Assembly: GCA_963556195.1 (NCBI GenBank)
Contig: CAUVYP010000262.1
Span: forward strand, 992,001 to 1,056,000
Source: Sepiola atlantica
Lineage: Eukaryota; Mollusca; Cephalopoda; Sepiida; Sepiolidae
Direction of reading: 5' to 3'
Length of the DNA stretch: 64,000 bases
In this document: piece after piece, positions 1 to 12,936 of the stretch
Layout: each line of letters starts with the position of its first letter
Numbering within the stretch: the first letter of the stretch is position 1
The notes under the pieces: generated by a model
What the model was told of the DNA's origin: nothing
Database searches by the model: none
The model's input: only the letters and a program-made list of their open reading frames with translations
Position numbers and translations under genes: made by a program

Positions 1-100
1 GATAGGCCTTTTCTACTGAAGTACCAAGTTTCAGCAGTGCAGCGGTTGTACTGCCTGAGGTATGTCGATACAAACTTAATACGCAAAACATCAACACAGT
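1..100. repeat. Partial monomer at left edge
   Basis: This is the last 100 bp of a monomer, starting in the TAGGCCTT form of the variable module and ending just before the first TTA anchor at 101. It carries the gcagcggttg variant. The array clearly continues to the left of the window. Confidence 0.95.
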
Positions 101-3100
101 TTAGCGCGTTTTAAAGTTGATATCGCTTTTGTTTATCACTTCCACATTTATTCGAATTGTGCAACGAACCTTTGCAGACAGTCGCGGAGACACATTTTCT
201 ACTGAAGTACCAAGTTTCAGAAGTGCAGCGGTTGTACTGCCGGAGATATGTCGATACAAACTTAATACGCAAAACATCAACAAAATTTAGCGCGTTTTAA
301 AGTTGATATCGCTTTTGTTTATAACTTCCACATTTATTCGAATTGTGCAACTAAACTTTGCAGACAGTCGCGGACAGGCCTTTTCTACTGAAGTACCAAG
401 TTTCAGCAGTGCAGCTCTTGTACTGCCGGAGATATGTCGATACAAACTTAATACGCACAACATCAACAAAATTTAGCGCGTTTTAAAGTTGATATCGCTT
501 TTGTTTATAACTTCCACATTTATTCGAATTGTGCAACGAAACTTTGCAGACAACCGGGGAGACGTCTTTTCTACTGAAGTACCAAGTTTCAGAAGTGCAG
601 CTCTTGTACTGCCGGAGATATGTCGATACAAACTGAATACGCAAAACATCAACAAAATTTAGCGCGTTTTAAAGTTGATATCGCTTGTGTTTATAACTTC
701 CACATTAAGTCGAATTGTGCAACGAAACTTTGCAGACAGTCGCGGATAGGCCTTTTGAACTGAAGTACCAAGTTTCAGAAGTGCAGCTCTAGTACTGCCG
801 GAGATATGTCGATACAAACTGCATACGCAAAACATCTACAAAATTTAGCGCGTTTTAAAGTTGATATCGTTTTTGTTTATAACTTCCACATTTATTCGAA
901 TTGTGCAACGAAACTTTGCAGACAGTCGCGGATAGGCCTTTTCAACTGAAGTACAAAGTTTCAGAAGTGCAGCGGCATACTGCCGGAGATATGTCGATAC
1001 AAACTTAATACGCAAAACATCAACACAGTTTAGCGCGTTTTAAAGTTGATATCGCTTTTGTTTATCACTTCCACATTTATTCGAATTGTGCAACGAAACT
1101 TTGCAGACAACCGCGGAGACACAATTACTACGGAAGCACCAAGTTTCAGAAGTGCAGCTCTTGTACATCCGGAGATATGTCGATACAAACTGAATACGCA
1201 AAACATCAACAAAATTTAGCGCGTTTTAAAGTTGATATCGCTTTTGTTTATAACTTCCACATTTATTCGAATTGTGCGAGGAAACTTTGCAGACAGTCGC
1301 GGAGACACACTTTCTACTGAAGTACCAAGTTTCAGACGTGCAGCTCTTGTACTGCCGGAGATATGTTGATACAAACTGAATACGAAAAACATCAACAAAA
1401 TTTAGCGCGTTTTAAAGTGTATATCGCTTTTGTTTATAACTTCCACATTTATTCGAATTGTGCAACGAAACTTTGCAGACAACCGCGGAGACACACTTTC
1501 CACTGAAGTACCAAGTTTAAGAAGTGCAGCTCTTGTACTGCCGGAGATATGTCGATACAGACTGAATACGCAAAACATCAACAAAATTTAGCGCGTTTTA
1601 AAGTTGATATCGCTTTTGTTTATAACTTCCACATTTATTCGAATTGTGCAACGAAACTTTGCAGACAGTCGCGGAGACAAATTTTCTACTGACGTAACAA
1701 GTTTCAGAAGTGCAGCTCTTGTACTGCCGGAGATATGTCGATACAAACTGAATACGCAAAACATCAACAAAATTTAGCGCGTTTTAAAGTTGATATCGCT
1801 TTTGTTTATCACTTTCACATTTATTTTAATTGTGCCACGAAACTTTGCAGACAGTCGCGGATAGGCGTTTTCTACTGAAGTACCAAGTTTCAGAAGTGCA
1901 GCTCTTGCACTGCCGGAGATATGTCGATATAAACTGAATACGCAAAACTTCAACAAAATTTAGCGCGTTTTAAAGTTGATATCGCTTTTGTTTATAACTT
2001 CCACATTTATTCGAATTGTGCAAGGAAAATTTGCAGACAGTCGCGGAAAGGCCTTTTCTAATGAAGTACCAAGTTCCAGAAGTGCAGCCGTTGTACTGCC
2101 GGAGATATGTCGATACAAACTAAATACGCAAAACATCAACAAAATTTAGCGCGTTTTAAAGTTGATATCGCTTTTGTTTATAACTTCCACATTTATTCGA
2201 ATTGTGCAACGAAACTTTGCAGACAACCGCGGAGACACATTTACTACTGAGGTACCAAGTTTCAGAAGTGCAGCTCTTGTACTGCCGGGGATATGTCGAT
2301 ACAAACTGAATACGCAAAACATCAACAAAATTTAGCTCGTTTTAAAGTTGATATCGCTTTTGTTTATAACTTCCACATTTATTCGAATTGTGCAACGAAA
2401 CTTTGCAGACAGTCGCGGAGACACATTTACTACTGAAGTACCAAGTTTCAGAAGTGCAGCTCTTGTACTGCCGGAGATATGTCGATACAAACTGAATACG
2501 CAAAACATCAACAAAATTTAGCGCGTTTTAAAGTTGATATCGCTTTTGTTTATAACTTCCACATTTAGTCGAATTGTGCAACGAAACTTTGCAGACAGTC
2601 GCGGATAGGCCTTTTCCACTTAAGTACCAAGTTTCAGAAGTGCAGCTCAAGTACTGCCGGAGATATGTCGATACAAACTGAATACGCAAAACATCAACAA
2701 AATTTAGCGCGTTTTAAAGTTGATATCGCTTTTGTTTATAACTTCCACATTTATTCGAATTGTGCAACGAAACTTTGCAGACAGTCGCGGATAGGCCTTT
2801 TCTACTGAAGTACCAAGTTTCAGAAGTGCAGCGGTTGTACTGCCGGAGATATGTCGATACAAACTTAATACGCAAAACATCAACACAATTTAGCGCGTTT
2901 TAAAGTTGATATCGCTTTTGTTTATAACTTCCACATTTATTCGAATTGTGCAACGAAACTTTGCAGACGACCGCGGAGACACAATTACTACTGTAGTACC
3001 AAGTTTCAGAAGTGCAGCTCTTTTACTGCCGGAGATATGTCGATACAAACTGAATACGCAAAACATCAACAAAATTTAGCGCGTTTTAAAGTTCATATCG

Positions 3101-3633
3101 CTTTTGTTTATAACTTCCACATTTATTCGAATTGTGCGAGGAAACTTTGCAGACAGTCGCGGAGACACGCTTTCTACTGAAGTACCAAGGTTCAGACGTG
3201 CAGCTCTAGTACTGCCGGAGATATGTCGATACAAACTGAATACGCAAAACATCAACAAAATTTAGCGCGTTTTAAAGTTGATATCACTTTTGTTTATAAC
3301 TTCCGCATTTATTCGAATTGTGCAACGAAACTTTGCAGACAGTCGCGGATAGGCATTTTCTACTGAAGTACCAAGTTTCAGAAGTGCAGCGGTTGTACTG
3401 CCGGAGATATGTCGATACAAACTGAATACGCAAAACATCAACAAAATTTAGCGCGTTTTAAAGTTCATATCGCTTTTGTTTATAACTTCCACATTTATTG
3501 GAATTGTGCAACGAAACTTTGCAGACAGTCGCGGAGACACGTTAGCTACTGAAGTACCAAGTTTCAGAAGTGCAGCTCTTGTACTGCCGGAGATATGTCG
3601 ATACAAACTGAATACGCAAAACATCAACAAAAT
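101..3633. repeat. 19 monomers, irregular order
   Basis: The spacing is 186 bp throughout, except that the monomer at 845 is 185 bp (a base lost next to gcggcatactg). There is no clean HOR here. One echo exists: the ordered pair at 1030 and 1216 (AATTACTAC form, then GTGCGAGG form) recurs at 2890 and 3076, ten monomers later. Monomers at 659 and 2518 carry AAGTCG or TAGTCG in place of TATTCG. Confidence 0.92.
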
Positions 3634-4564
3634 TTAGCGCGTTTTAAAGTTGATATCGCTTTTGTTTATAACTTCCACATTTATTCGAATTGTGCAACGA
3701 AACTTTGCAGACAACCGCGGAGACACATTTTCCACTGAAGTACCAAGTTTCAGAAGTGCAGCTCGTTTTCCGCCGGAGATATGTCGATATAAACTTAATA
3801 CGCACAACATCAACAAAATTTAGCGCGTTTTAAAGTTGATATCGCTTTTGTTTATAACTTCCACATTTATTCGAATTGTGCAACGAAACTTTGCAGACAA
3901 CCGGGGAGACGCATTTTCTACTGAAGTACCAAGTTTCAGAAGTGCAGCTCTTGTACTGCCGGAGATATGTCGATACAAACTTAATACGCAAAACATCAAC
4001 AAAATTTAGCGCGTTTTAAAGTTGATATCGCTTTTGTTTATAACTTCCACATTAATTCGAATTGTGCAACGAAACATTGCAGAGAGTCGCGGATAGGCCT
4101 TTTCTACTGAAGTACCAAGTTTCAGAAGTGCAGCTCTTGTACTGCCGGAGATATGTCGATACAAACTTAATACGCAAAACATCAACAAAATTTAGCGCGT
4201 TTTAAAGTTGATATCGCGTTTTTTTTATAACTTCCACATTTATTCGAATTGTGCAACGAAACTTTGCAGACAACCGCGGAGACACATTTACTACTGAAGT
4301 ACCAAGTTTCAGAAGTGCAGCTCTGGTACTGCCGGAGATATGTCGATACAAACTGAATACGCAAAACATCAACATAATTTAGCGCGTTTTAAAGTTGATA
4401 TCGCTTTTGTTTATAACTTCCACATTTATTCGAATTGTGCAACGAAACTTTGCAGACAGTCGCGGAGACACGTTTTCTACTGAAGTACCAAGTTTCAGAA
4501 GTGCAGCGGTTGTACTGCCGGAGATATGTCGATACAAACTGAATACGCAAAACATCAACAAAAT
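3634..4564. repeat. Five-monomer block, copy 1 (931 bp)
   Basis: Monomers start at 3634, 3820, 4006, 4192 and 4379 and match the block at 4936-5866 in order, at an offset of 1302 bp. Shared markers are ctcgtttnccgcc in the first, ccggggagacgc in the second, AATTCG with GCAGAGAG in the third, and an eight-T run in the fourth, which makes it 187 bp. A shorter, more diverged relative lies at 13495-13866. Confidence 0.9.
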
Positions 4565-4935
4565 TTAGCGCGTTTTAAAGTTGATATCGCTTTTGTTTAT
4601 AACTTCCACATTAAGTCGAATTGTGCAACGAAACTTTGCAGACAGTCGCGGATAGGCCTTTTCAACTGAAGTGTTAAGTTTCAGAAGTGCAGCTCCAGTA
4701 CTGCCGGAGATATGTCGATACAAACTGCATACGCAAAACATCAACAAAATTTAGCGCGTTTTAAAATGATATCGCTTTTGTTTATAACTTCCACATTTAT
4801 TCGAATTGTGCAACGAAACTTTGCAGACAGTCGCGGATAGGCATTTACTACTGAAGTACCAAGTTTCAGAAGTGCAGCGGTGGTACTGCCGGAGATATGT
4901 CGATACAAACTTGATACGCAAAACATCAACAAAAT
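4565..4935. repeat. Two monomers between five-monomer copies
   Basis: The monomer at 4565 belongs to the AAGTCG plus GTGTTAAG variant, also seen at 7170, 10891, 15169, 16742 and, with GTGTTTAG, 21663. The monomer at 4751 is 185 bp: one base is lost where AAAGTTGATATC is normal and AAAATGATATC is present. Confidence 0.9.
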
Positions 4936-5866
4936 TTAGCGCGTTTTAAAGTTGATATCGCTTTTGTTTACACCTTCCACATTTATTAGAATTATGCAAC
5001 GAAACTTTGCAGACAACCGCGGAGACACATTTACTACTGAAGTACCAAGTTTCAGAAGTGCAGCTCGTTTACCGCCGCAGATATGTCGATACAAACTTAA
5101 TACGCACAACATAAACAAAATTTAGCGCGTTTTAAAGTTGATATCGCTTTTGTTTATAACTTCCACATTTATTCGAATTGTGCAACGAAACTTTGCAGAC
5201 AACCGGGGAGACGCATTTTCTACTGAAGTACCAAGTTTCAGAAGTGCAGCTCTTGTACTGCCGCAGATATGTCGATACAAACTTAATACGCAAAACATCA
5301 ACAAAATTTAGCGCGTTTTAAAGTTGATATCGCTTTTGTTTATAACTTCCACATTAATTCGAATTGTGCAACGAAACATTGCAGAGAGTCGCGGATAGGC
5401 CTTTTCTACTGAAGTACCAAGTTTCAGAAGTGCAGCGGTTGTACTGCCGGAGATATGTCGATACAAACTGAATACGCAAAACATCAACAAAATTTAGCGC
5501 GTTTTAAAGTTGATATCGCGTTTTTTTTATAACTTCCACATTTATTCGAATTGTGCAACGAAACTTTGCAGACAACCGCGGAGACACATTTACTACTGAA
5601 GTACCAAGTTTCAGAAGTGCAGCTCTTGTACTGCCGGAGATATGTCGATACAAACTGAATACGCAAAACATCAACATAATTAAGCGCGTTTTAAAGTTGA
5701 TATCGCTTTTGTTTATAACTTCCACATTTATTCGAATTGTGCAACGAAACTTTGCAGACAGTCGCGGAGGCACATTTTCTACTGAAGTACCAAGTTTCAG
5801 AAGTGCAGCGGTTGTACTGCCGGAGATATGTCGATCCAAACTTGATACGCAAAACATCAACAAAAT
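4936..5866. repeat. Five-monomer block, copy 2 (931 bp)
   Basis: This is the second copy of 3634-4564. The eight-T, 187-bp monomer is at 5494. The following monomer at 5681 starts with TAAGCG instead of TTAGCG. The copies diverge after 5866, where a monomer of the AATTACTAC form follows instead of the GTGTTAAG form. Confidence 0.9.
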
Positions 5867-6424
5867 TTAGCGCGTTTTAAAGTTGATATCGCTTTTGTTT
5901 ATAACTTCCACATTTATTCGAATTGTGCAACGAAACTTTGCAGACAACCGGGGAGACACAATTACTACTGAAGTACCAAGTTTCAGAAGTGCAGCTCTTG
6001 TACTGCCGGAGATATGTCGATACAAACTGAATACGCACAACATCAACAAAATTTAGCGCGTTTTAAAGTTGATATCGCTTTTGTTTATAACTTCCACATT
6101 AAGTCGAATTGTGCAACGAAACTTTGCAGACAGTCGCGGATAGGCCTTTTCAACTGAAGTACCAAGTTTCAGAAGTGCAGCTCTAGTACTGCCGGAGATA
6201 TGTCGATACAAACTGAATACGCAAAACATCTACAAAATTTAGCGCGTTTTAAAGTTGATATCGCTTTTGTTTATAACTTCCACATTAATTCGAATTGTGC
6301 AACGAAACATTGCAGAGAGTCGCGGATAGGCCTTTTCTACTGAAGTACCAAGTTTCAGAATTGCAGCTCTTGCACTGCCGGAGATATGTGAATACAAACT
6401 GAATACGCAAAACATCAACAAAAT
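5867..6424. repeat. Three monomers, irregular
   Basis: Starts are at 5867, 6053 and 6239, all 186 bp. The one at 6053 has AAGTCG. The one at 6239 has the AATTCG, GCAGAGAG form resembling 4006 and 5308. No HOR assignment is clear. Confidence 0.85.
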
Positions 6425-9214
6425 TTAGCGCGTTTTAAAGTTGATATCGCTTTTGTTTATAACTTCCACATTTATTCGAATTGTGCAACGAAACTTTGCA
6501 GACAACCGGGGAGACGCATTTTCTACTGAAGTACCAAGTTTCAGAAGTGCAGCTCTTGTACTGCCGGAGATATGTCGATACAAACTGAATACGCAAAACA
6601 TCAACAAAATTTAGCGCGTTTTAAAGTTGATATCGCTTTTGTTTATAACTTCCACATTAAGTCGAATTGTGCAACGAAACTTTGCAGACAGTCGCGGATA
6701 GGCCTTTTCAACTGAAGTACCAAGTTTCAGAAGTGCAGCTCTAGTACTGCCGGAGATATTTCGATACAAACTGCATACGCAAAACATCTACAAAATTTAG
6801 CGCGTTTTAAAGTTGATATCGCTTTTGTTTATAACTTCCACATTAATTCGAATTGTGCAACGAAACATTGCAGAGAGTCGCGGATAGGCCTTTTCTACTG
6901 AAGTACCAAGTTTCAGAAGTGCAGCGGTTGTACTGCCGGAGATATGTCGATACAAACTTAATACGCAAAACATCAACAAAATTTAGCGCGTCTTAAAGTT
7001 GATATCGCGTTTTTTTTATAACTTCCACATTTATTCGAATTGTGCAACGAAACTTTGCAGACAGTCGCGGAGACACGTTAGCTACTGAAGTACCAAGTTT
7101 CAGAAGTGCAGCGGTTGGACTGCCGGAGATATGTCGATACAAACTTAATACGCAAAACATCAACAAAATTTAGCGCGTTTTAAAGTTGATATCGCTTTTG
7201 TTTATAACTTCTAAATTAAGTCGAATTGTGCAACGAAACTTTGCAGACAGTCGCGGATAGGCCTTTTCATCTGAAGTGTTAAGTTTCAGAAGTGCAGCTC
7301 TAGTACTGCCGGAGATATGTCGATACAAACTGCATACGCAAAACATCAACAAAATTTAGCGCGTTTTAAAGTTGATATCGCTTTTGTTTATAACTTCCAC
7401 ATTTATTCGAATTGTGCAACGAAACTTTGCAGACAGTCGCGGATAGGCCTTTTCTACTGAGGTACCAAGTTTCAGAAGTGAAGCTCTTGTACTGCCGGAG
7501 ATATGTCGATACAAACTTAATACGCAAAACATCAACACAATTTAGCGCGTTTTAAAGTTGATATCGCTTTTGTTTATCACTTCCACATTTATTCGAATTG
7601 TGCAACGAAACTTTGCAGACAACCGCGGAGACACAATTACTACGGAAGTACCAAGTTTCAGAAGTGCAGCTCTTGTACTGCCGGAGATATGTCGATACAA
7701 ACTGAATACGCAAAACATCAACAAAATTTAGCGCGTTTTAAAGTTGATATCGCTTTTGTTTATAACTTCCACATTTATTCGAATTGTGCGAGGAAACTTT
7801 GCAGACAGTCGCGGAGACACACTTTCTACTGAAGTACCAAGTTTCAGACGTGCAGCTCTTGTACTGCCGGGATATGTCGATACAAACTGAATACGCAAAA
7901 CATCAACAAAATTTAGCGCGTTTTAAAGTGTATATCGCTTGTGTTTATAACTTCCACATTTATTCGAATTATGCAAGGAAACTTTGCAGACAGTCGCGGA
8001 AAGGCCTTTTCTACTGAAGTACCAAGTTTCAGAAGTGCAGCTCGTTTACCGCCTTAGATATGTCGATACAAACTTAATACGCACAACATCAACAAAATTT
8101 AGCGCGTTTTAAAGTTGATATCGCTTTTGTTTATAACTTCCACATTTATTCGAATTGTGCAACGAAACTTTGCAGACAACCGGGGAGACGCATTTTCTAC
8201 TGAAGTACCAAGTTTCAGAAGTGCAGCTCTTGTACTGCCGGAGATATGTCGATACAAACTGAATACGCAAAACATCAACAAAATTTAGCGCGTTTTAAAG
8301 TTGATATCGCTTTTGTTTATAACTTCCACATTAAGTCGAATTGTGCAACGAAACTTTGCAGACAGTCGCGGATAGGCCTTTTCCACTGAAGTACCAAGTT
8401 TCATAAGTGCAGCTCTAGTACTGCCGGAGATATGTCGATACAAACTGCATACGCAAAACATCTACAAAATTTAGCGCGTTTTAAAGTTGATATCGCTTTT
8501 GTTTATAACTTCCACATTTATTCGAATTGTGCAACGAAACTTTGCAGACAGTCGCGGATAGGCCTTTTCTACTGAAGTACAAAGTTTCAGAAGTGCAGCG
8601 GTTGTACTGCCGGAGATATGTCGATACAAACTTTATACGCCAAACATCAACACAGTTTAGCGCGTTTTAAAGTTGATATCGCTTTTGTTTATCACTTCCA
8701 CATTTATTCGAATTGTGCAACGAAACTTTGCAGACAACCGCGGAGACACAATTACTACGGAAGTACCAAGTTTCAGAAGTGCAGCAGTTGTACTGCCGGA
8801 GATATGTCGATACAAACTGAATACGCAAAACATCAACAAAATTTAGCGCGTTTTAAAGTTGATATCGCAATTGTTTATCACTTCCACATTTATTCGAATT
8901 GTGCGAGGAAACGTTGCAGACAGTCGCGGAGACACACTTTCTACTGAAGTACCAAGTTTCAGACGTGCAGCTCTTGTACTGCCGGAGATATGTCGATACA
9001 AACTGAATACGCAAAACATCAACAAAATTTAGCGCGTTTTAAAGTGTATATCGCTTGCGTTTATAACTTCCACATTTATTCGAATTGTGCAACGAAACTT
9101 TGCAGACAACCGCGGAGACACACTTTCGACTGAAGTACCAAGTTTCAGAAGTGCAGCTCTTGCACTGCCGGAGATATGTCGATACAAACTGCATACGCAA
9201 AACATCTACAAAAT
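6425..9214. repeat. Block of 15 monomers, copy 1 (2790 bp)
   Basis: This matches 9960-12936 monomer by monomer: at offset 3535 for 6425-7169, then 3721-3722 from 7170 on, because the second copy holds one more monomer (10705-10890). It includes an eight-T 187-bp monomer at 6983 and a 185-bp monomer at 7728, where GCCGGAGATATG reads GCCGGGATATG; its partner at 11449 is full length. The last four monomers are themselves duplicated in tandem to the right. Confidence 0.9.
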
Positions 9215-9959
9215 TTAGCGCGTTTTAAAGTTGATATCGCTTTTGTTTATAACTTCCACATTTATTCGAATTGTGCAACGAAACTTTGCAGACAGTCGCG
9301 GATAGGCCTTTTCTACTGAAGTACAAAGTTTCAGAAGTGCAGCGGTTGTACTGCCGGAGATATGTCGATACAAACTTAATACGCCAAACATCAACACAGT
9401 TTAGCGCGTTTTAAAGTTAATATCGCTTTTGTTTATCACTTCCACATTTATTCGAATTGTGCAACGAAACTTTGCAGACAACCGCGGAGACACAATTACT
9501 ACGGAAGTACCAAGTTTCAGAAGTGCAGCTCTTGTACTGCCGGAGATATGTCGATACAAACTGAATACGCAAAACATCAAACCAAATTTAGCGCGTTTTA
9601 AAGTTGATATCGCTTTTGTTTATAACTTCCACATTTATTCGAATTGTGCGAGGAAACTTTGCAGACAGTCGCGGAGACACACTTTCTACTGAAGTACCAA
9701 GTTTCAGACGTGCAGCTCTTGTACTGCCTGAGATATGTCGATACAAACTGAATACGCAAAACATCAACAAAATTTAGCGCGTTTTAAAGTGTATATCGCT
9801 TGTGTTTATAACTTCCACATTTATTCGAATTGTGCAACGAAACTTTGCAGACAACCGCGGAGACACACTTTTCACTGAAGTACCAAGTTTCAGAAGTGCA
9901 GCTCTTGCACTGCCGGAGATATGTCGATACAAACTGAATACGCAAAACATCAACAAAAT
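8471..9959. repeat. 744-bp four-monomer tandem duplication
   Basis: Monomers at 8471, 8657, 8843 and 9029 are repeated in order at 9215, 9401, 9588 and 9774. Shared markers are gtacaaag with gccaaacatc, AATTACTAC, GTGCGAGG, and AAAGTGTATATCGC with ACACTTT. The second copy of the second monomer (9401) has one extra base near 9580. The same four-monomer set occurs once at 12193-12936, so this tandem copy is extra. Confidence 0.9.
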
Positions 9960-12936
9960 TTAGCGCGTTTTAAAGTTGATATCGCTTTTGTTTATAACTT
10001 CCACATTTATTCGAATTGTGCAACGAAACTTTGCAGACAACCGGGGAGACGCATTTTCTACTGAAGTACCAAGTTTCAGAAGTGCAGCTCTTGTACTGCC
10101 GGAGATATGTCGATACAAACTGAATACGCAAAACATCAACAAAATTTAGCGCGTTTTAAAGTTGATATCGCTTTTGTTTATAACTTCCACATTAAGTCGA
10201 ATTGTGCAACGAAACTTTGCAGACAGTCGCGGATAGGCCTTTTCAACTGAAGTACCAAGTTTCAGAAGTGCAGCTCTAGTACTGCCGGAGATATGTCGAT
10301 ACAAACTGCATACGCAAAACATCTACAAAATTTAGCGCGTTTTAAAGTTGATATCGCTTTTGTTTATAACTTCCACATTAATTCGAATTGTGCAACGAAA
10401 CATTGCCGGGAGTCGCGGATAGGCCTTTTCTACTGAAGTACCAAGTTTCAGAAGTGCAGCGGTTGTACTGCCGGAGATATGTCGATACAAACTTAATACG
10501 CTAAACATCAACAAAATTTAGCGCGTTTTAAAGTTGATATCGCGTTTTTTTTATAACTTCCACATTTATTCGAATTGTGCAACGAAACTTTGCAGACAAC
10601 CGCGGAGACACATTTACTACTGAAGTACCAAGTTTCAGAAGTGCAGCTCTTGTACTGCCGGAGGTATATCGATACAAACTGAATACGCAAAACATCAACA
10701 TAATTTAGCGCGTTTTAAAGTTGATATCGCTTTTGTTTATAACTTCCACATTTATTCGAATTGTGCAACGAAACTTTGCAGACAGTCGCGGAGACACATT
10801 TTCTACTGAAGTACCAAGTTTCAGATATGCAGCGGTTGTACTGCCGGAGATATGTCGATACAAACTGAATACGCAAAACATCAACAAAATTTAGCGCGTT
10901 TTAAAGTTGATATCGCTTTTGTTTATAACTTCCACATTAAGTCGAATTGTGCAACGAAACTTTGCAGACAGTCGCGGATAGGCCTTTTCAACTGAAGTGT
11001 TAAGTTTCAGAAGTGCAGCTCTAGTACTGCCGGAGATATGTCGATACAAACTGCATACGCAAAACATCAACAAAATTTAGCGCGTTTTAAAGTTGATATC
11101 GCTTTTGTTTATAACTTCCACATTTATTCGAATTGTGCAACGAAACTTTGCAGACAGTCGCGGATAGGCCTTTTCTACTGAAGTACCAAGTTTCAGAAGT
11201 GAAGCTCTTGTACTGCCGGAGATATGTCGATACAAACTTAATACGCAAAACATCAACACAATTTAGCGCGTTTTAAAGTTGATATCGCTTTTGTTTATCA
11301 CTTCCACATTTATTCGAATTGTGCAACGAAACTTTGCAGACAACCGCGGAGACACAATTACTACGGAAGTACCAAGTTTCAGAAGTGCAGCGGTTGTACT
11401 GCCGGAGATATGTCGATACAAACTGAATACGCAAAACATCAACAAAATTTAGCGCGTTTTAAAGTTGATATCGCTTTTGTTTATAACTTCCACATTTATT
11501 CGAATTGTGCGAGGAAACTTTGCAGACAGTCGCAGAGACACACTTTCTACTGAAGTACCAAGTTTCAGACGTGCAGCTCCTGTACTGCCGGAGATATGTC
11601 GATACAAACTGAATACGCAAAACATCAACAAAATTTAGCGCGTTTTAAAGTGTATATCGCTTGTGTTTATAACTTCCACATTTATTCGAATTATGCAAGG
11701 AAACTTTGCAGACAGTCGCGGAAAGGCCTTTTCTACTGAAGTACCAAGTTTCAGAAGTGCAGCTCGTTTACCGCCGGAGATATGTCGATACAAACTTAAT
11801 ACGCACAACATCAACAAAATTTAGCGCGTTTTAAAGTTGATATCGCTTTTGTTTATAACTTCCACATTTATTCGAATTGTGCAACGAAACTTTGCAGACA
11901 ACCGGGGAGACGCATTTTCTACTGAAGTACCAAGTTTCAGAAGTGCAGCTCTTGTACTGCCGGAGATATGTCGATACAAACTGAATACGCAAAACATCAA
12001 CAAAATTTAGCGCGTTTTAAAGTTGATATCGCTTTTGTTTATAACTTCCACATTAAGTCGAATTGTGCAACGAAACTTTGCAGACAGTCGCGGATAGGCC
12101 TTTTCAACTGAAGTACCAAGTTTCATAAGTGCAGCTCTAGTACTGCCGGAGATATGTCGATACAAACTGCATACGCAAAACATCTACAAAATTTAGCGCG
12201 TTTTAAAGTTGATATCGCTTTTGTTTATAACTTCCACATTTATTCGAATTGTGCAACGAAACTTTGCAGACAGTCGCGGATAGGCCTTTTCTACTGAAGT
12301 ACAAAGTTTCAGAAGTGCAGCGGTTGTACTGCCGGAGATATGTCGATACAAACTTAATACGCCAAACATCAACACAGTTTAGCGCGTTTTAAAGTTGATA
12401 TCGCTTTTGTTTATCACTTCCACATTTATTCGAATTGTGCAACGAAACTTTGCAGACAACCGCGGAGACACAATTACTACGGAAGTACCAAGTTTCAGAA
12501 GTGCAGCTCTTGTACTGGGGGAGATATGTCGATACAAACTGAATACGCAAAACATCAACAAAATTTAGCGCGTTTTAAAGTTGATATCGCTTTTGTTTAT
12601 AACTTCCACATTTATTCGAATTGTGCGAGGAAACTTTGCAGACAGTCGCGGAGAAACACTTTCTACTGAAGTACCAAGTTTCAGACGTGCAGCTCTTGTA
12701 CTGCCGGAGATATGTCGATACAAACTGAATACGCAAAACATCAACAAAATTTAGCGCGTTTTAAAGTGTATATCGCTTGTGTTTATAACTTCCACATTTA
12801 TTCGAATTGTGCAACGAAACTTTGCAGACAACCGCGGAGACACACTTTCCACTGAAGTACCAAGTTTCAGAAGTGCAGCTCTTGCACTGCCGGAGATATG
12901 TCGATACAAACTTAATACGCAAAACATCAACAAAAT
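9960..12936. repeat. Block of 16 monomers, copy 2 (2977 bp)
   Basis: This is the second copy of 6425-9214, with an inserted monomer at 10705-10890. It contains the fourth and last eight-T monomer of the window (10518, 187 bp). The order eight-T, then GTGTTAAG (10891), then gtgaagctc (11077), then AATTACTAC (11263), then GTGCGAGG (11449) makes the match secure. Confidence 0.9.
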
